Shown here piece by piece: positions 55,699 through 64,000 of a DNA stretch of 64,000 nt. Below the pieces are notes generated by a model that saw nothing but the letters and a program-made list of their open reading frames with translations, was not told the DNA's origin and did not search any database. Numbering within the stretch: position 1 is the first letter of the stretch; every line of letters starts with the position of its first letter. Source of the stretch: GCA-2697345 sp045565015 (lineage in GTDB: Bacteria > Pseudomonadota > Alphaproteobacteria > Rhodobacterales > Rhodobacteraceae); contig JBJLGD010000028.1 of the NCBI GenBank assembly GCA_045565015.1, positions 1 to 64,000 on the forward strand, in the 5' to 3' direction. A program made the translations under genes and the position numbers.

Positions 55699-56394
55699 TT
55701 AATCTTCTGATTGACGGGAAAACATTGTGGTGAATTGATCAGAAAACCTCTCGAGTTCTCCAACAATTTTATCTAGATCTGCCGATAACTTATTATAAAA
55801 TATTACAGCAGGTATAGCTGCGAACAGTCCTAAAGCCGTCGCAACTAGCGCCTCGGCAATTCCAGGTGCCACAATAGCTAAATTAGTGTTTTGGGTACTA
55901 GCTATCGCCTCAAATGTATTTTTTATTCCCCAAACAGTACCAAAAAGTCCAATAAATGGCGCTGCTGACGCAACTGTTGCCAAGAAGTCTAAACTATGCA
56001 CTAATTTTTGCTGTTCTTTTGCTATATTTAAATCCATTATTCTTTCTATGCGAAAAGTTGATCCAGGGATTACATCTCCGTTATCACGGTGTGAACGCTC
56101 CCACTCTTCCATACCTGAAAGAAAAACTTTGCTCATGGGTCCTTTTGTTCTTTTTACTAATAAATCATAGAGCTCATCTAAAGGTCTCCCAGACCAAAAA
56201 ATTTTTTCAAATTTCCTAAATTGGAATCTTACGACTCTAAAACGTATTAATTTTTGGATGGCTATTGCCCAGGACCAAACTGATGTTAAAATCAAAATAA
56301 CCATGACAATTTTAACAACCGTGGAAGCTCGCCAAAAGAGAGCACCTAAAGAAAAGTCAACTACATTGGAAAGACCGATCAGCTCTGCTTCCAT
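55699..56394 (-). CDS. tolQ: Tol-Pal system protein TolQ
   Basis: TolQ is the ExbB/MotA-type proton channel partner of TolR. I prefer the ATG at 56394 (MEAELIGLSNVVDFSL) over that at 56421, because it is preceded by an AGGTGG-like ribosome site and matches the start of relatives. The roughly 231-residue protein has three transmembrane helices, with the long cytoplasmic loop after the first, and APFIGLFGTVWGIKNTFEAI and the GIAEALVATALGLFAAIPAV helix near the end. Confidence 0.95.
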   Translation of the reverse strand: MEAELIGLSNVVDFSLGALFWRASTVVKIVMVILILTSVWSWAIAIQKLIRFRVVRFQFRKFEKIFWSGRPLDELYDLLVKRTKGPMSKVFLSGMEEWERSHRDNGDVIPGSTFRIERIMDLNIAKEQQKLVHSLDFLATVASAAPFIGLFGTVWGIKNTFEAIASTQNTNLAIVAPGIAEALVATALGLFAAIPAVIFYNKLSADLDKIVGELERFSDQFTTMFSRQSED

Positions 56395-56490
56395 ACCACC
56401 TGCTCTTTTACAATTTCCCATCGATTTATGAGAATTACTTTTATGCTACAGCTTTAATATCGCCATTTTTTTTTAAAAAAAAAGTGCTTT

Positions 56491-56895
56491 TTAATAATTT
56501 ATCATTAATCGGCGGATATCCGCCGGAAATCTCAAAACTTTTCCTTTAAGCCCTAAGCAGACTATTGTGACTATGGCTTGAAAGATTACCTTACCTTTAA
56601 AGTAGATATCCTGATCAATAATGAGTCTAACTGGACCACAATTCATAAGCCGAGTTCGTATTAATAAAACATTATCATATTTTGCCGCCGCAAGGTATTC
56701 AGCTTCAATTTTTCTAACCACAAAAACTTTGCCTTCATTAATCTTGAACTGGTTTTGATCAATACCAAGTTCTCTTAACCACTCACTTCGAGCTCGTTCA
56801 ATAAACTTTAGATAATTTGCATAATATACCAATCCAGCTAAATCAGTATCCTCATAATAAACCCGACAGCTAAATTCATGATATTTTTTAGACAT
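56491..56895 (-). CDS. ybgC: Tol-Pal-associated acyl-CoA thioesterase YbgC
   Basis: YbgC is a hotdog-fold thioesterase usually encoded with tolQ. The 134-residue protein has RVYYEDTDLAGLVYYANYLK, with the catalytic Asp in the YEDTDLAG motif, RARSEWLRELGI and FVVRKIEAEYLAAAKYDN. It lies 69 bases upstream of tolQ in the first-gene position of the cluster, and 32 bases after ruvB. Phospholipid or acyl-carrier involvement is assumed from E. coli. Confidence 0.93.
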   Translation of the reverse strand: MSKKYHEFSCRVYYEDTDLAGLVYYANYLKFIERARSEWLRELGIDQNQFKINEGKVFVVRKIEAEYLAAAKYDNVLLIRTRLMNCGPVRLIIDQDIYFKGKVIFQAIVTIVCLGLKGKVLRFPADIRRLMINY

Positions 56896-56927
56896 AGATC
56901 AATTACTTCCAAGGAAACTTTTTTAGA

Positions 56928-57959
56928 TTATTTAAAAAACAGGTTATCAATTTGTTTAGGCTTTTCTAATTTTAAATGCTCCCACGCATTCTCAGTAAGC
57001 ATTCTCCCTCTTGGGGTCCGTTGCAAAAGTCCTTTTTGTAATAAATAAGGCTCTATAACCTCTTCGATTGCATCCCGACTTTCCGTGAGGGCTGCAGCTA
57101 AAGTCTCAATCCCAACTGGACCTCCATTATAACCTTGAGCTATAATCTTTAAATAACGCCTATCTGACTCATCTAAACCAAGGTCGTCCACCCCAAGCCT
57201 TGTTAAAGACTTCTCAGCAATCTCATACGAGATACTACCATCTCCTGATACCACAACGAAATCTATCACTCTTCGTAACAACCTATTGGCAATTCTTGGT
57301 GTACCTCTACCACGCTCAGATATCTCCTTTGCACCATCTTTTTCGATTGGCATATTAAGAAGACGAGCTCCTCGTAATACTATTTCGTTTAATTCCTCAG
57401 TTGAATAAAACTGTAGTCGAATGGGAATACCAAATCTATCACGCAGAGGTGTCGTAAGCAATCCTAATCTAGTTGTTGCACCTACTAATGTGAATGGCTC
57501 TAACTCTATTCGAACGGTACGAGCTGATGGCCCCTCGCCAATCACTAAATCTAGTTCAAAGTCTTCCAACGCTGGATACAATATTTCTTCTACTACGGGG
57601 TTTAACCTATGTATCTCATCAATGAATAATACATCGTTTTTTTCTAGATTAGTTAAGATAGCTGCTAGATCACCAGCTTTAGCTAAAACTGGTCCAGAAG
57701 TTAATTTAAAATTTACACCTAGTTCACGTGCGATAATTTGTGCTAGTGTGGTCTTTCCCAACCCAGGTGGTCCATGGAATAGTGTGTGGTCCATAGCCAC
57801 ATTTCTTTTCATAGCGCTATCAATAAATACTCTTAAATTATCTCTGGCATCTTTCTGGCCTATAAAGTCAGACAATTTTTGTGGACGCAAAGCTCTATCT
57901 GCATCCTCCAATTGTATCTCTGAACTTGTACTCAGATCTCCCTGATCAATTGAAGTCAT
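56928..57959 (-). CDS. ruvB: Holliday junction helicase RuvB
   Basis: RuvB is the AAA+ motor of Holliday junction branch migration. The 343-residue protein has LSDFIGQKDARDNLRVFI, Walker A LFHGPPGLGKTTLAQIIARE, Walker B NDVLFIDEIHRLNPVVEE, sensor 1 TLVGATTRLGLLTTPLRDRF and the C-terminal winged helix with QRTPRGRMLTENAWEHL. All motifs are intact. It is 35 bases after ruvA. Confidence 0.98.
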   Translation of the reverse strand: MTSIDQGDLSTSSEIQLEDADRALRPQKLSDFIGQKDARDNLRVFIDSAMKRNVAMDHTLFHGPPGLGKTTLAQIIARELGVNFKLTSGPVLAKAGDLAAILTNLEKNDVLFIDEIHRLNPVVEEILYPALEDFELDLVIGEGPSARTVRIELEPFTLVGATTRLGLLTTPLRDRFGIPIRLQFYSTEELNEIVLRGARLLNMPIEKDGAKEISERGRGTPRIANRLLRRVIDFVVVSGDGSISYEIAEKSLTRLGVDDLGLDESDRRYLKIIAQGYNGGPVGIETLAAALTESRDAIEEVIEPYLLQKGLLQRTPRGRMLTENAWEHLKLEKPKQIDNLFFK

Positions 57960-57994
57960 ATTTTCTAATTTTCCACTTTTTTATTTTCAATTAT

Positions 57995-58651
57995 TTAACT
58001 AGTTGAACCCAACAAAGTTAAAGCGGCTTTAATAATTATTGGTGTTTCATGGATATCCTCTTGTTCAATAGCGGTCACCGTTGCTTGAGCTGCATCACCG
58101 TGCGAATAGCCCAAATTTATTAAAGCAGATAAAACCTCTGCCTGAACATTAGCACTATTTTTACTCTCTGCAAAAGTAGGCTGCTTACCATCTGTTGGGT
58201 CCAGTACCGCATCGTAATCTGAAATATCAACTCCCCCCAGAGACATAACTGAAGACGCTTTATCTTTCAATTCAATGACAACTCGTTGTGCGGTTTTTGG
58301 TCCAACCCCTTTAGCAGCTTTTATTGAGGTATGGTCTCCCATTGAAATTGCCCTAGTTACTCCCTCTGAACCAAGAGTCCCCAGAATTGCCATTGATGCC
58401 TTTGCGCCTATTCCTTGTACTGTCATTAGTAATCTATGCCATTCTTTTTCTACTAGGCTTGTAAAACCGTAAAGCTGAAGTATATCCTCTTTTACTAGAA
58501 GATCAGTGTAAAGCGAAACTATTTCTCCGCTACTTGGCAATGATGCAAGCGTTCTCTCCGAACAATAGACTGCATAACCAACGCCATTAACGTCTATAAT
58601 AGCATGATCATTTGTTCGTGAGTCAATTCTTCCTGTTAATTTTCCTATCAA
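57995..58651 (-). CDS. ruvA: Holliday junction helicase subunit RuvA
   Basis: RuvA binds the four-way junction and loads RuvB. The 218-residue protein shows three domains: an OB-fold (1-63) with MIGKLTGRIDSRTNDHAIID, two helix-hairpin-helix motifs (LLMTVQGIGAKASMAILGTL and AAKGVGPKTAQRVVIELKDK), and a C-terminal RuvB-binding domain (about 165-218) with EVLSALINLGYSHGDAAQAT. It lies nine bases after ruvC. Confidence 0.97.
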   Translation of the reverse strand: MIGKLTGRIDSRTNDHAIIDVNGVGYAVYCSERTLASLPSSGEIVSLYTDLLVKEDILQLYGFTSLVEKEWHRLLMTVQGIGAKASMAILGTLGSEGVTRAISMGDHTSIKAAKGVGPKTAQRVVIELKDKASSVMSLGGVDISDYDAVLDPTDGKQPTFAESKNSANVQAEVLSALINLGYSHGDAAQATVTAIEQEDIHETPIIIKAALTLLGSTS

Positions 58652-58660
58652 TTTTCTTTC

Positions 58661-59155
58661 CTATTTTGTAGACGAAACAATTTTAGATTTTCTACCTAAA
58701 AAAAATGCATGACACATGGCAATTGCTAAAGCGTCTGCAGCATCCGATCCAGACACCTCTACTCTAGGTAGCTGTAATTTAACCATAGCTTCAACCTGTT
58801 TTTTATCTGCGTGTCCGACTCCAACAACCGACTTTTTAATGGTATTTGGTGCATATTCACCAACCTCTAGGCCAGCTAAAGCCGGCGCTAACAGAGCAAC
58901 GCCTCTAGCTTGGCCCAATTTTATACTATTTTCACCATCTTTATTTACAAATGTTTTTTCAATTGCTGCTATCTCTGGTCTATATTCCTTTATAATAAAA
59001 TTTAAATCTTCAAACAAACTCACTAATCGCGCAGACAAATCTGATCCTCGAGATTTGCACACGCCATTGGCGACGTGACTCAAGCGGGAACCATTTGAGT
59101 CAATAATCCCCCAACCCAGTTTCTGAAGACCTGGATCAATTCCTAAAACTCTCAT
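58661..59155 (-). CDS. ruvC: Crossover junction endodeoxyribonuclease RuvC
   Basis: RuvC resolves Holliday junctions by symmetric cuts. The 164-residue protein has the four acidic residues: Asp7 in RVLGIDPGLQKLGWGIID, Glu in AAIEKTFVNKDG, and the two Asp in SGSDAADALAIAMCHAFF. VGVGHADKKQVEAMV is also conserved. It is the first gene of ruvCAB. The 125 bases to prmA hold no recognisable element. Confidence 0.97.
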   Translation of the reverse strand: MRVLGIDPGLQKLGWGIIDSNGSRLSHVANGVCKSRGSDLSARLVSLFEDLNFIIKEYRPEIAAIEKTFVNKDGENSIKLGQARGVALLAPALAGLEVGEYAPNTIKKSVVGVGHADKKQVEAMVKLQLPRVEVSGSDAADALAIAMCHAFFLGRKSKIVSSTK

Positions 59156-59280
59156 ACCAAACTACCTTTAAACACTTAAATGGCTAGCATGAAATATAAA
59201 AACTTGCAAAGTTAACAAATTTATAATTTTGAATTTCAGTGTTTAAAGATTAATTTGTCCTAAAAATCCAGGAGGAAACC

Positions 59281-60153
59281 CTATAAGCTTTTACGCAATG
59301 TCAGAGTTGTCCAACCCTCAAGTGATATATTATTTATAACCTTAAAGTTTTTCTCCACATAAACTTTCAAAACCTCGCTATACTGTTCGTTGAGTATGCC
59401 AGATAATATAATTATTCCCTCAACCGTACAACTTTTGCAAAAATCTTCTGCCATTTCTATCAGTGGGTTTTTTAAAATATTAGCCAAAATCAAATCAAAA
59501 GGTGCTCTGTCACGCAGAATCGTATGGTTTAAACCATCAGCATTAATACATTCTATATTATTTTGTAATTCATTTGCGACTAGATTTTTTTTAGCCACTT
59601 CTATTGCTGTTGGATCAACATCAGTGGCAATTATATAACTATTCCAAGTTTTACTAGCTGCCATAGCTAACACACCAGTTCCACAACCAATATCTATAAT
59701 ATTTTCTGGACTATAACCGTCAATAATTAGCTTATTAATAGCTAGCAAACATCCTCTGGTAGTTCCGTGGTGCCCCGTACCAAATGCCATAGAGGCTTCG
59801 ATTAGTAAATCAATAGAACCTTGCGGAACCTTGCTCAAATCATGTTTTCCATATACAAAAAAACGTCCCGCGATAATAGGGTGGAGATCTCGTTGTACAT
59901 GTGCAACCCAATCCTGTTCAGGAACATCTGAAAAAATAAAAGAGCTCGCCCGATGAGCAACGCTCAATAACGACAATGCAATTTCATCAGGCTTATCTAT
60001 ATAATATCCAGCAATCTCCCAAGTATTTGAACCATCTTCAATTTCGAATACACCTATACCAACGGGTAACGGCACTATGGTTTCCATAACTTCACTTAAA
60101 TTATATGCACGTTTTTTACCTTTGATAGTAGTAAACGCAGTATAGCTTTTCAC
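59281..60153 (-). CDS. prmA: Ribosomal protein L11 methyltransferase
   Basis: PrmA methylates ribosomal protein L11. The GTG at 60153 is chosen because it shares two bases with the msrA stop (TAGTG), and the resulting start (KSYTAFTTIKGKKRAYNL) matches homologues. The roughly 290-residue protein has an N-terminal substrate domain and a Rossmann methyltransferase domain with IDIGCGTGVLAMAASKTW, the motif PFDLILANILKNPLIEMA and AMAFGTGHHGTTRGCLLAI. It is coupled to msrA. Confidence 0.9.
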   Translation of the reverse strand: MKSYTAFTTIKGKKRAYNLSEVMETIVPLPVGIGVFEIEDGSNTWEIAGYYIDKPDEIALSLLSVAHRASSFIFSDVPEQDWVAHVQRDLHPIIAGRFFVYGKHDLSKVPQGSIDLLIEASMAFGTGHHGTTRGCLLAINKLIIDGYSPENIIDIGCGTGVLAMAASKTWNSYIIATDVDPTAIEVAKKNLVANELQNNIECINADGLNHTILRDRAPFDLILANILKNPLIEMAEDFCKSCTVEGIIILSGILNEQYSEVLKVYVEKNFKVINNISLEGWTTLTLRKSL

Positions 60154-60800
60154 TATGTATTTATTCCCACAGGGCACGAAACCCCCGTACCACCCATTCC
60201 GCAGTAGCCATTTGGGTTTTTTTCTAAATATTGTTGATGATAATCCTCTGCAAAATAAAATACACCTGCCTGTAATATTTCTGTAGTTATCTCTCCGTAG
60301 CCATTCAGCCTAAGAGCCTCAGCATAATCAGATTTAGTTTGTTCAGCAGTTATCTTTTGTTTCTCATCTGAGTAGTAGATTCCACTGCGATATTGTGTTC
60401 CCAAATCATTACCCTGACGCATTCCTTGGGTTGGGTTATGTGATTCCCAGAAAACCCTTAATAATTTCTCGTAAGAAGTCTTTTCAGGATCAAAAACCAC
60501 TCTTACCACCTCATTGTGTCCAGTTAAACCTGAGCAAACTTCCTGATAAGTGGGGTTTTGCGTATAGCCAGAAGTATACCCTGCCATAGTTAAATATATA
60601 CCGTCCAATTTCCAGAAGAGCTTTTCTACTCCCCAGAAACAACCCATTCCAAAAATTGCCACTTCCATACCCACAGGAACTGTGAGGTTTAATGGCCTGC
60701 CACTAATGTAGTGATACTCCGCTGTGAGCACTTCCTCTTTTCTACCGTTTAACGCACTTTCTAATCCAACCATCTCAGCTTTATTTTTTCCAAAGAACAT
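60153..60800 (-). CDS. msrA: Peptide methionine-S-sulfoxide reductase MsrA
   Basis: MsrA repairs oxidised methionine (S form). The 215-residue protein has the catalytic Cys54 in VAIFGMGCFWGVEKLFWKL, GYTSGYTQNPTYQEVCSG, and the NPTQGMRQGNDLGTQYRSGI block. A Cys near the C-terminus (GYCGMGGTGVSC) probably regenerates the enzyme. It overlaps prmA by one base and stands after the MFS gene. Confidence 0.96.
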   Translation of the reverse strand: MFFGKNKAEMVGLESALNGRKEEVLTAEYHYISGRPLNLTVPVGMEVAIFGMGCFWGVEKLFWKLDGIYLTMAGYTSGYTQNPTYQEVCSGLTGHNEVVRVVFDPEKTSYEKLLRVFWESHNPTQGMRQGNDLGTQYRSGIYYSDEKQKITAEQTKSDYAEALRLNGYGEITTEILQAGVFYFAEDYHQQYLEKNPNGYCGMGGTGVSCPVGINT

Positions 60801-60850
60801 ATATTTTATCCTTCCAGCCCTTTAATCTAATACTAAGCTATAACTGTAAT

Positions 60851-62086
60851 CTAAGTTTGAGTAAATTTTAAAATTGTCTCTTTGCCGTTCAGTGGGTTTT
60901 TGGGAATAAAAAAAGCCAAAATTAAAGATATTAAAGCCATCAAAGCGGCTAACAAGAAAATTCCCGCAGGTAGGACTACCCAAATGTAGCCAAGAAATGC
61001 CGGTAAGAATACTGCTGGAATGTGATTTATAGTAAATGCTACGGCGACTGATGATGCTATGTCTTCAGGATTAGCAATTTTCTGGAAATACGTTTTCACT
61101 GCAAGCGACATGGCAAAAAATAAATGGTTTAGGACGAATAACACGATACCAACGAAAACCCCCCAATCAAAAAAATAAATTCCAGCATAAGCTAAAAATA
61201 TTGCCGCCAATCCTATATATTCTAAAATTAAAACTTTCCTCTCTCCAAAAATACTAATCATTCTACCAACGATTGGAGAAAATACCATTGTCCCAATAAA
61301 ATTTACTAAAAATAAAAGTGTTATTTCGTGAACCTGAAAGTTAAATCTCTCCACCATCATAAACGCTGCAAATACCAAAAAGATTTGTCTCCTAGCCCCA
61401 GACATAATTTGTAATGCATAGTACAACCAATATTTTTTTCTAATAATAATACCACTAGATTTAGTATGAGTATTATCAATCCGGGGATACAGGAAAATAC
61501 ATATCATAGCTATTAAGACCGTCACCAATCCCGAGCTAATATAAACAAATGAAAATGAAAGATTAAATATCTTCCAAGTGACTACAAGAGTAGTATAGGC
61601 TATTAGAGAGGAAAGAGAGCCAATAGCTGCTATCCAGCCAAGTGTTTGCGGAGCCACTCTTTTATCTATCCACTGTAACTGGAGGGATTGGTTCGCTGCC
61701 TCAAAGTAATGAAATCCAACTGAGGCAAGAAATGTTAATATTATAATACCACCAAAACTAGGAAAATAGGCTGTTAGACCGCTTGCTAAACCTAGTAATA
61801 TCAATGCCAAAGGTGCTAGCAATTGTTCATTCAAATAAATTAATAAAAAAATAACTCCAACTGAAAGTAGCCCTGGAATTTCTCTTATTGTGTGTAACCA
61901 ACCAATTTCAACCCCAGTGAACCCGACCATTTCGATAACAAAATTATTAAGCAGAGCCATCCAGACAGAGAACGAAATAGGCATTGCAAAAGCCATCAAA
62001 GCTAACAAAAATACTGGCCGTCGCAATAGTTGTAAACGGTTTGCGTCAACTAAGCTTATTCTATTACTGTAGTATCCAAAAGACAT
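60851..62086 (-). CDS. MFS-family transporter
   Basis: This 411-residue membrane protein has about 12 predicted helices in two halves, separated by a charged loop near residues 205-220 (YPRIDNTHTKSSGIIIRKKY). The motif-A-like loop is SPIVGRMISIFGERKVLILE, between the helices of the second half, and PRIDN precedes the centre. It belongs to the major facilitator superfamily, but substrate and direction are unknown. It lies between rpsD and msrA in the same direction, 85 bases after the rpsD stop. Confidence 0.85.
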   Translation of the reverse strand: MSFGYYSNRISLVDANRLQLLRRPVFLLALMAFAMPISFSVWMALLNNFVIEMVGFTGVEIGWLHTIREIPGLLSVGVIFLLIYLNEQLLAPLALILLGLASGLTAYFPSFGGIIILTFLASVGFHYFEAANQSLQLQWIDKRVAPQTLGWIAAIGSLSSLIAYTTLVVTWKIFNLSFSFVYISSGLVTVLIAMICIFLYPRIDNTHTKSSGIIIRKKYWLYYALQIMSGARRQIFLVFAAFMMVERFNFQVHEITLLFLVNFIGTMVFSPIVGRMISIFGERKVLILEYIGLAAIFLAYAGIYFFDWGVFVGIVLFVLNHLFFAMSLAVKTYFQKIANPEDIASSVAVAFTINHIPAVFLPAFLGYIWVVLPAGIFLLAALMALISLILAFFIPKNPLNGKETILKFTQT

Positions 62087-62171
62087 GATACCTCACCGTA
62101 GATGGAATTCGAACGAACAAATATAAAAGAAGCTAATCTTCTAGGCCATAAACTAAGAGGACTAAAACGCT

Positions 62172-62792
62172 TTAGTTTTGAGCGTAGTATTCAATAACCA
62201 GATTTGGTTCCATAATCACCGGATAAGGTATATCACCGAGCCCTGGAGTTCTCACAAAAGTAGCAGTCATTTTACTTTGGTCTACCTCTAGATACTCCGG
62301 AACCTCTCTTTCAGGAAGTTGAGCGGACTCCAATACTATATTGAGTTGTTTGGAACGCGCTCTTACTTCGATTATATCACCATCTTTAACGGTGTAAGAC
62401 GGAATATTAACTCTTTTACCGTTGACCAAAAGATGACCATGATTAACAAACTGACGGGCTGCAAAAACTGTCGGTACGAATTTTGCTCTATAGGCAACTG
62501 CATCTAGTCTTCTTTCAAGAAGTCCTACTAGATTTTCTCCTGTATCGCCCTTAACTCTTTCTGCCTCGCGAAAGATTCTACGAAATTGCTTCTCCGTAAG
62601 ATCGCCATAATAACCTTTAAGCTTTTGTTTTGCTCTTAACTGCAAACCAAAATCGGAAAGCTTTCCTTTCCGTCTTTGTCCATGCTGTCCTGGACCATAT
62701 TCTCTACGATTTACTGGTGATTTTGGGCGACCCCAGATGTTCTCTCCCATCCTACGATCTAATTTATATTTGGCAGACGTGCGTTTGGTCAC
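62172..62792 (-). CDS. rpsD: 30S ribosomal protein S4
   Basis: S4 nucleates 30S assembly and in E. coli represses its own operon. The 206-residue protein starts with a GTG at 62792, preceded by AAGGAG. Family blocks are RRMGENIWGRPKSPVNRREY, LRAKQKLKGYYGDLTEKQFR and the S4 RNA-binding domain FAARQFVNHGHLLVNGKRVN. It is not in the alpha operon here but stands alone after a structured leader, so autoregulation through the leader is plausible. Confidence 0.98.
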   Translation of the reverse strand: MTKRTSAKYKLDRRMGENIWGRPKSPVNRREYGPGQHGQRRKGKLSDFGLQLRAKQKLKGYYGDLTEKQFRRIFREAERVKGDTGENLVGLLERRLDAVAYRAKFVPTVFAARQFVNHGHLLVNGKRVNIPSYTVKDGDIIEVRARSKQLNIVLESAQLPEREVPEYLEVDQSKMTATFVRTPGLGDIPYPVIMEPNLVIEYYAQN

Positions 62793-62909
62793 GGCTGATC
62801 TCCTTCCATATGATTCTAGACTATAATTAAGTCTTGTGAAGGGCGTTGTCCTCTGAACTTACTCCGACAGGATTCCTCTTGCGAGGGCCACCAACACCAA
62901 TAGAAAGCG
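62793..62909 (-). promoter_or_regulatory. Structured 5' leader of rpsD
   Basis: The leader folds on the minus strand into a helix GGTGTTG/CAACGCC (62898-62892 with 62848-62842) enclosing two hairpins, CCTC-GCAA-GAGG (62886-62875) and TCC-TGTC-GGA (62872-62863). A fourth hairpin AGACT-TAATTAT-AGTCT (62834-62818) follows before the ribosome site. The arrangement resembles a three-way junction. A role as the S4 autoregulatory site is inference; no known riboswitch class matched. Confidence 0.45.
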
Positions 62910-62937
62910 CTTATACATTTATAGTAATAATTGTCAA
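62910..62937 (-). promoter_or_regulatory. Sigma-70-type promoter of rpsD
   Basis: On the minus strand TTGACA (62937-62932) and TATAAG (62915-62910) are separated by 16 bases, close to the sigma-70 consensus. Transcription would begin near 62903, giving a leader of about 110 bases before the rpsD GTG. Confidence 0.7.
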
Positions 62938-62978
62938 TCCAATAAGATAGACTCCAGGAAAGATAAAATGTCTACATA

Positions 62979-64000
62979 CTAAGCTTCTGGGTGACCCCAA
63001 CCACCACCTCCTGGAGTAAGCATTTCGAATGCGTCATCATAATCTAATTCTACTTCTGTATTACCTGGTTGCTCTTCTCGTGATCCATTGGCCCTAATCA
63101 CAGTATCTTCTCCTACTAACCCAGCTTGACCTCCATTTACGCCAAAAGGTGGGATGACCCTATGTGAGCACAACGTAGTAACAGTGGTCTTCTCTAAAAA
63201 TCTTAGTACGCGATGCACACCATCTCCACCCTGCCACTTACCTTTCCCACCAGATCCATACCTTATGGAAAAAACATCCAAACGAACGGGGAAACGACTT
63301 TCTAATACTTCGGGGTCTGTCATTAATGTGTTAGTCATGTGAACCTGCGTACCTGACATACCATTAAAACCAGGTCCGGCACCACTTCCACCAGCGATCG
63401 TTTCATAATTTTGAAACTTGTTGTTTCCCCAAACAAAGTTATTCATAGTAGCTTGTGATCCAGCTATGACGCCTAATGCACCAAAAAGGCAATCACACAT
63501 ATTTTGACTAACTTCAGTATTTCCCGCAATCACTGCAGCAGGGTATTTTGGATTTATCATAGAGCCGTTTGGCGCTATTATTTTTAAGGGTTTCAAACAG
63601 CCTTCATTTAACGGAATCTCTGATCCAACTAAGGTTCGAAATACATATAAAACAACCGCATTACATATTGATCGCGGTGCGTTATAATTATTTTGTCCCT
63701 GAAGAGAAGTCCCTGTAAAATCTATCTCTGCTGATCCTTTTTCTCTATCAACGCGAACTTGTACCTTTATTTTTTGATTAAAATCCATAGGATAAACAAA
63801 CTCTCCATCTTGGAGGCGTCCTACTACCTGTCTAACCGATGCTTCAGCGTTATTTTGAACATGCATCATATACGCGTTAACTGTACTAAGACTAAAGTTT
63901 TCAATCATACGTTTAACCTCTCGAATGCCTGTTTCATTAGCGGCTATCTGAGCCTCTAAATCCTTGATATTTTGATCAATATTTCGACACGGAAACTCAC
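62979..64000 (-). CDS. Hydantoinase B/oxoprolinase family subunit (HyuB), C-terminal part (window edge)
   Basis: HyuB-type proteins are ATP-dependent amidohydrolase subunits acting on hydantoins, oxoproline or acetophenone-like substrates with a HyuA partner. The frame is open across the right edge: upstream of the ATG at 63908 it continues with DLEAQIAANETGIREVKRM, a conserved HyuB segment, so the gene starts beyond the window. Later blocks are INPKYPAAVIAGNTEVSQN, GGSGAGPGFNGMSGTQVHMT and the end MLTPGGGGWGHPEA. About 340 residues are visible of roughly 550 expected. Substrate and partner cannot be seen here. Confidence 0.88.
   Translation of the reverse strand, partial: EFPCRNIDQNIKDLEAQIAANETGIREVKRMIENFSLSTVNAYMMHVQNNAEASVRQVVGRLQDGEFVYPMDFNQKIKVQVRVDREKGSAEIDFTGTSLQGQNNYNAPRSICNAVVLYVFRTLVGSEIPLNEGCLKPLKIIAPNGSMINPKYPAAVIAGNTEVSQNMCDCLFGALGVIAGSQATMNNFVWGNNKFQNYETIAGGSGAGPGFNGMSGTQVHMTNTLMTDPEVLESRFPVRLDVFSIRYGSGGKGKWQGGDGVHRVLRFLEKTTVTTLCSHRVIPPFGVNGGQAGLVGEDTVIRANGSREEQPGNTEVELDYDDAFEMLTPGGGGWGHPEA

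Overview
The window is a gene-dense, AT-rich stretch of a bacterial chromosome, about 90 percent coding. It comes from an alphaproteobacterium, most probably a low-GC marine relative of the Rhodobacterales. That placement is inferred from gene order, not from a marker-gene tree. The orders that support it are RNase G-maf-infA-phosphatase-UPF0262-DUF2948-murA, phoR-pstSCAB-phoU-phoB, upp-deoB-deoA-cdd, ruvCAB-ybgC-tolQRAB-pal-cpoB-tilS-ftsH, DUF983-NUDIX, and a non-pyrrolysine MttB homologue.

Layout. 1-4446 (minus): a conserved housekeeping run ending in murA and a 55-residue basic protein too short for most gene callers. 4541-11250: tRNA-Thr, then the whole phosphate-starvation operon with a clear Pho box and -10 in front of pstS. 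11251-12926: a disturbed region with a 25-nt copy of the tRNA-Thr 3' end, a RapZ-family gene whose start is out of frame, and a remnant of a NagD-like phosphatase. 12927-15061: a periplasmic 5'-nucleotidase and tRNA-Gly. 15121-20657: divergent sugar-acid genes (a DenD-like dehydrogenase against an SDR, an IlvD/EDD dehydratase, a diketo-acid hydrolase and a broken 2-hydroxyacid dehydrogenase). 20702-27928: DUF952, pyrD, a MATE exporter, two hotdog thioesterases, a GST, an acyl-CoA ligase and a membrane-anchored protein resembling a dead M48 peptidase. 27940-33463 (minus): nucleoside salvage and prpE. 33551-43705: frameshifted malic enzyme, a VOC-cupin-cupin protein, nadK, glyA, a TetR regulator, a small lipoprotein, hom, recJ and tRNA-Glu. 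43730-48246: the MttB homologue, a HAD phosphatase, DUF983, NUDIX and folD. 48409-62792 (minus): ftsH, tilS, the Tol-Pal cluster, ruvBAC, prmA, msrA, an MFS transporter and rpsD with a structured leader. 62979-64000: the C-terminal part of a HyuB-type hydantoinase/oxoprolinase subunit, cut by the window edge.

How the parts work together. The Pst-Pho operon and the 5'-nucleotidase suit phosphate scavenging. The SDR-dehydratase-hydrolase set fits a non-phosphorylative sugar-acid route to pyruvate. deoA, deoB, cdd and upp recycle nucleosides. The Tol-Pal and Ruv blocks are standard envelope and recombination machinery.

Two points need care. First, four otherwise conserved genes (rapZ, the hydroxyacid dehydrogenase, maeB and cpoB) are broken, and each can be repaired by single-base changes in short homopolymers. 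That pattern suits consensus sequencing error as well as real decay. Second, the tRNA-Thr 3'-end duplication brackets exactly the phosphate operon, as an old site-specific integration would, yet no integrase is present. I found no CRISPR array, insertion sequence, prophage or defence system.
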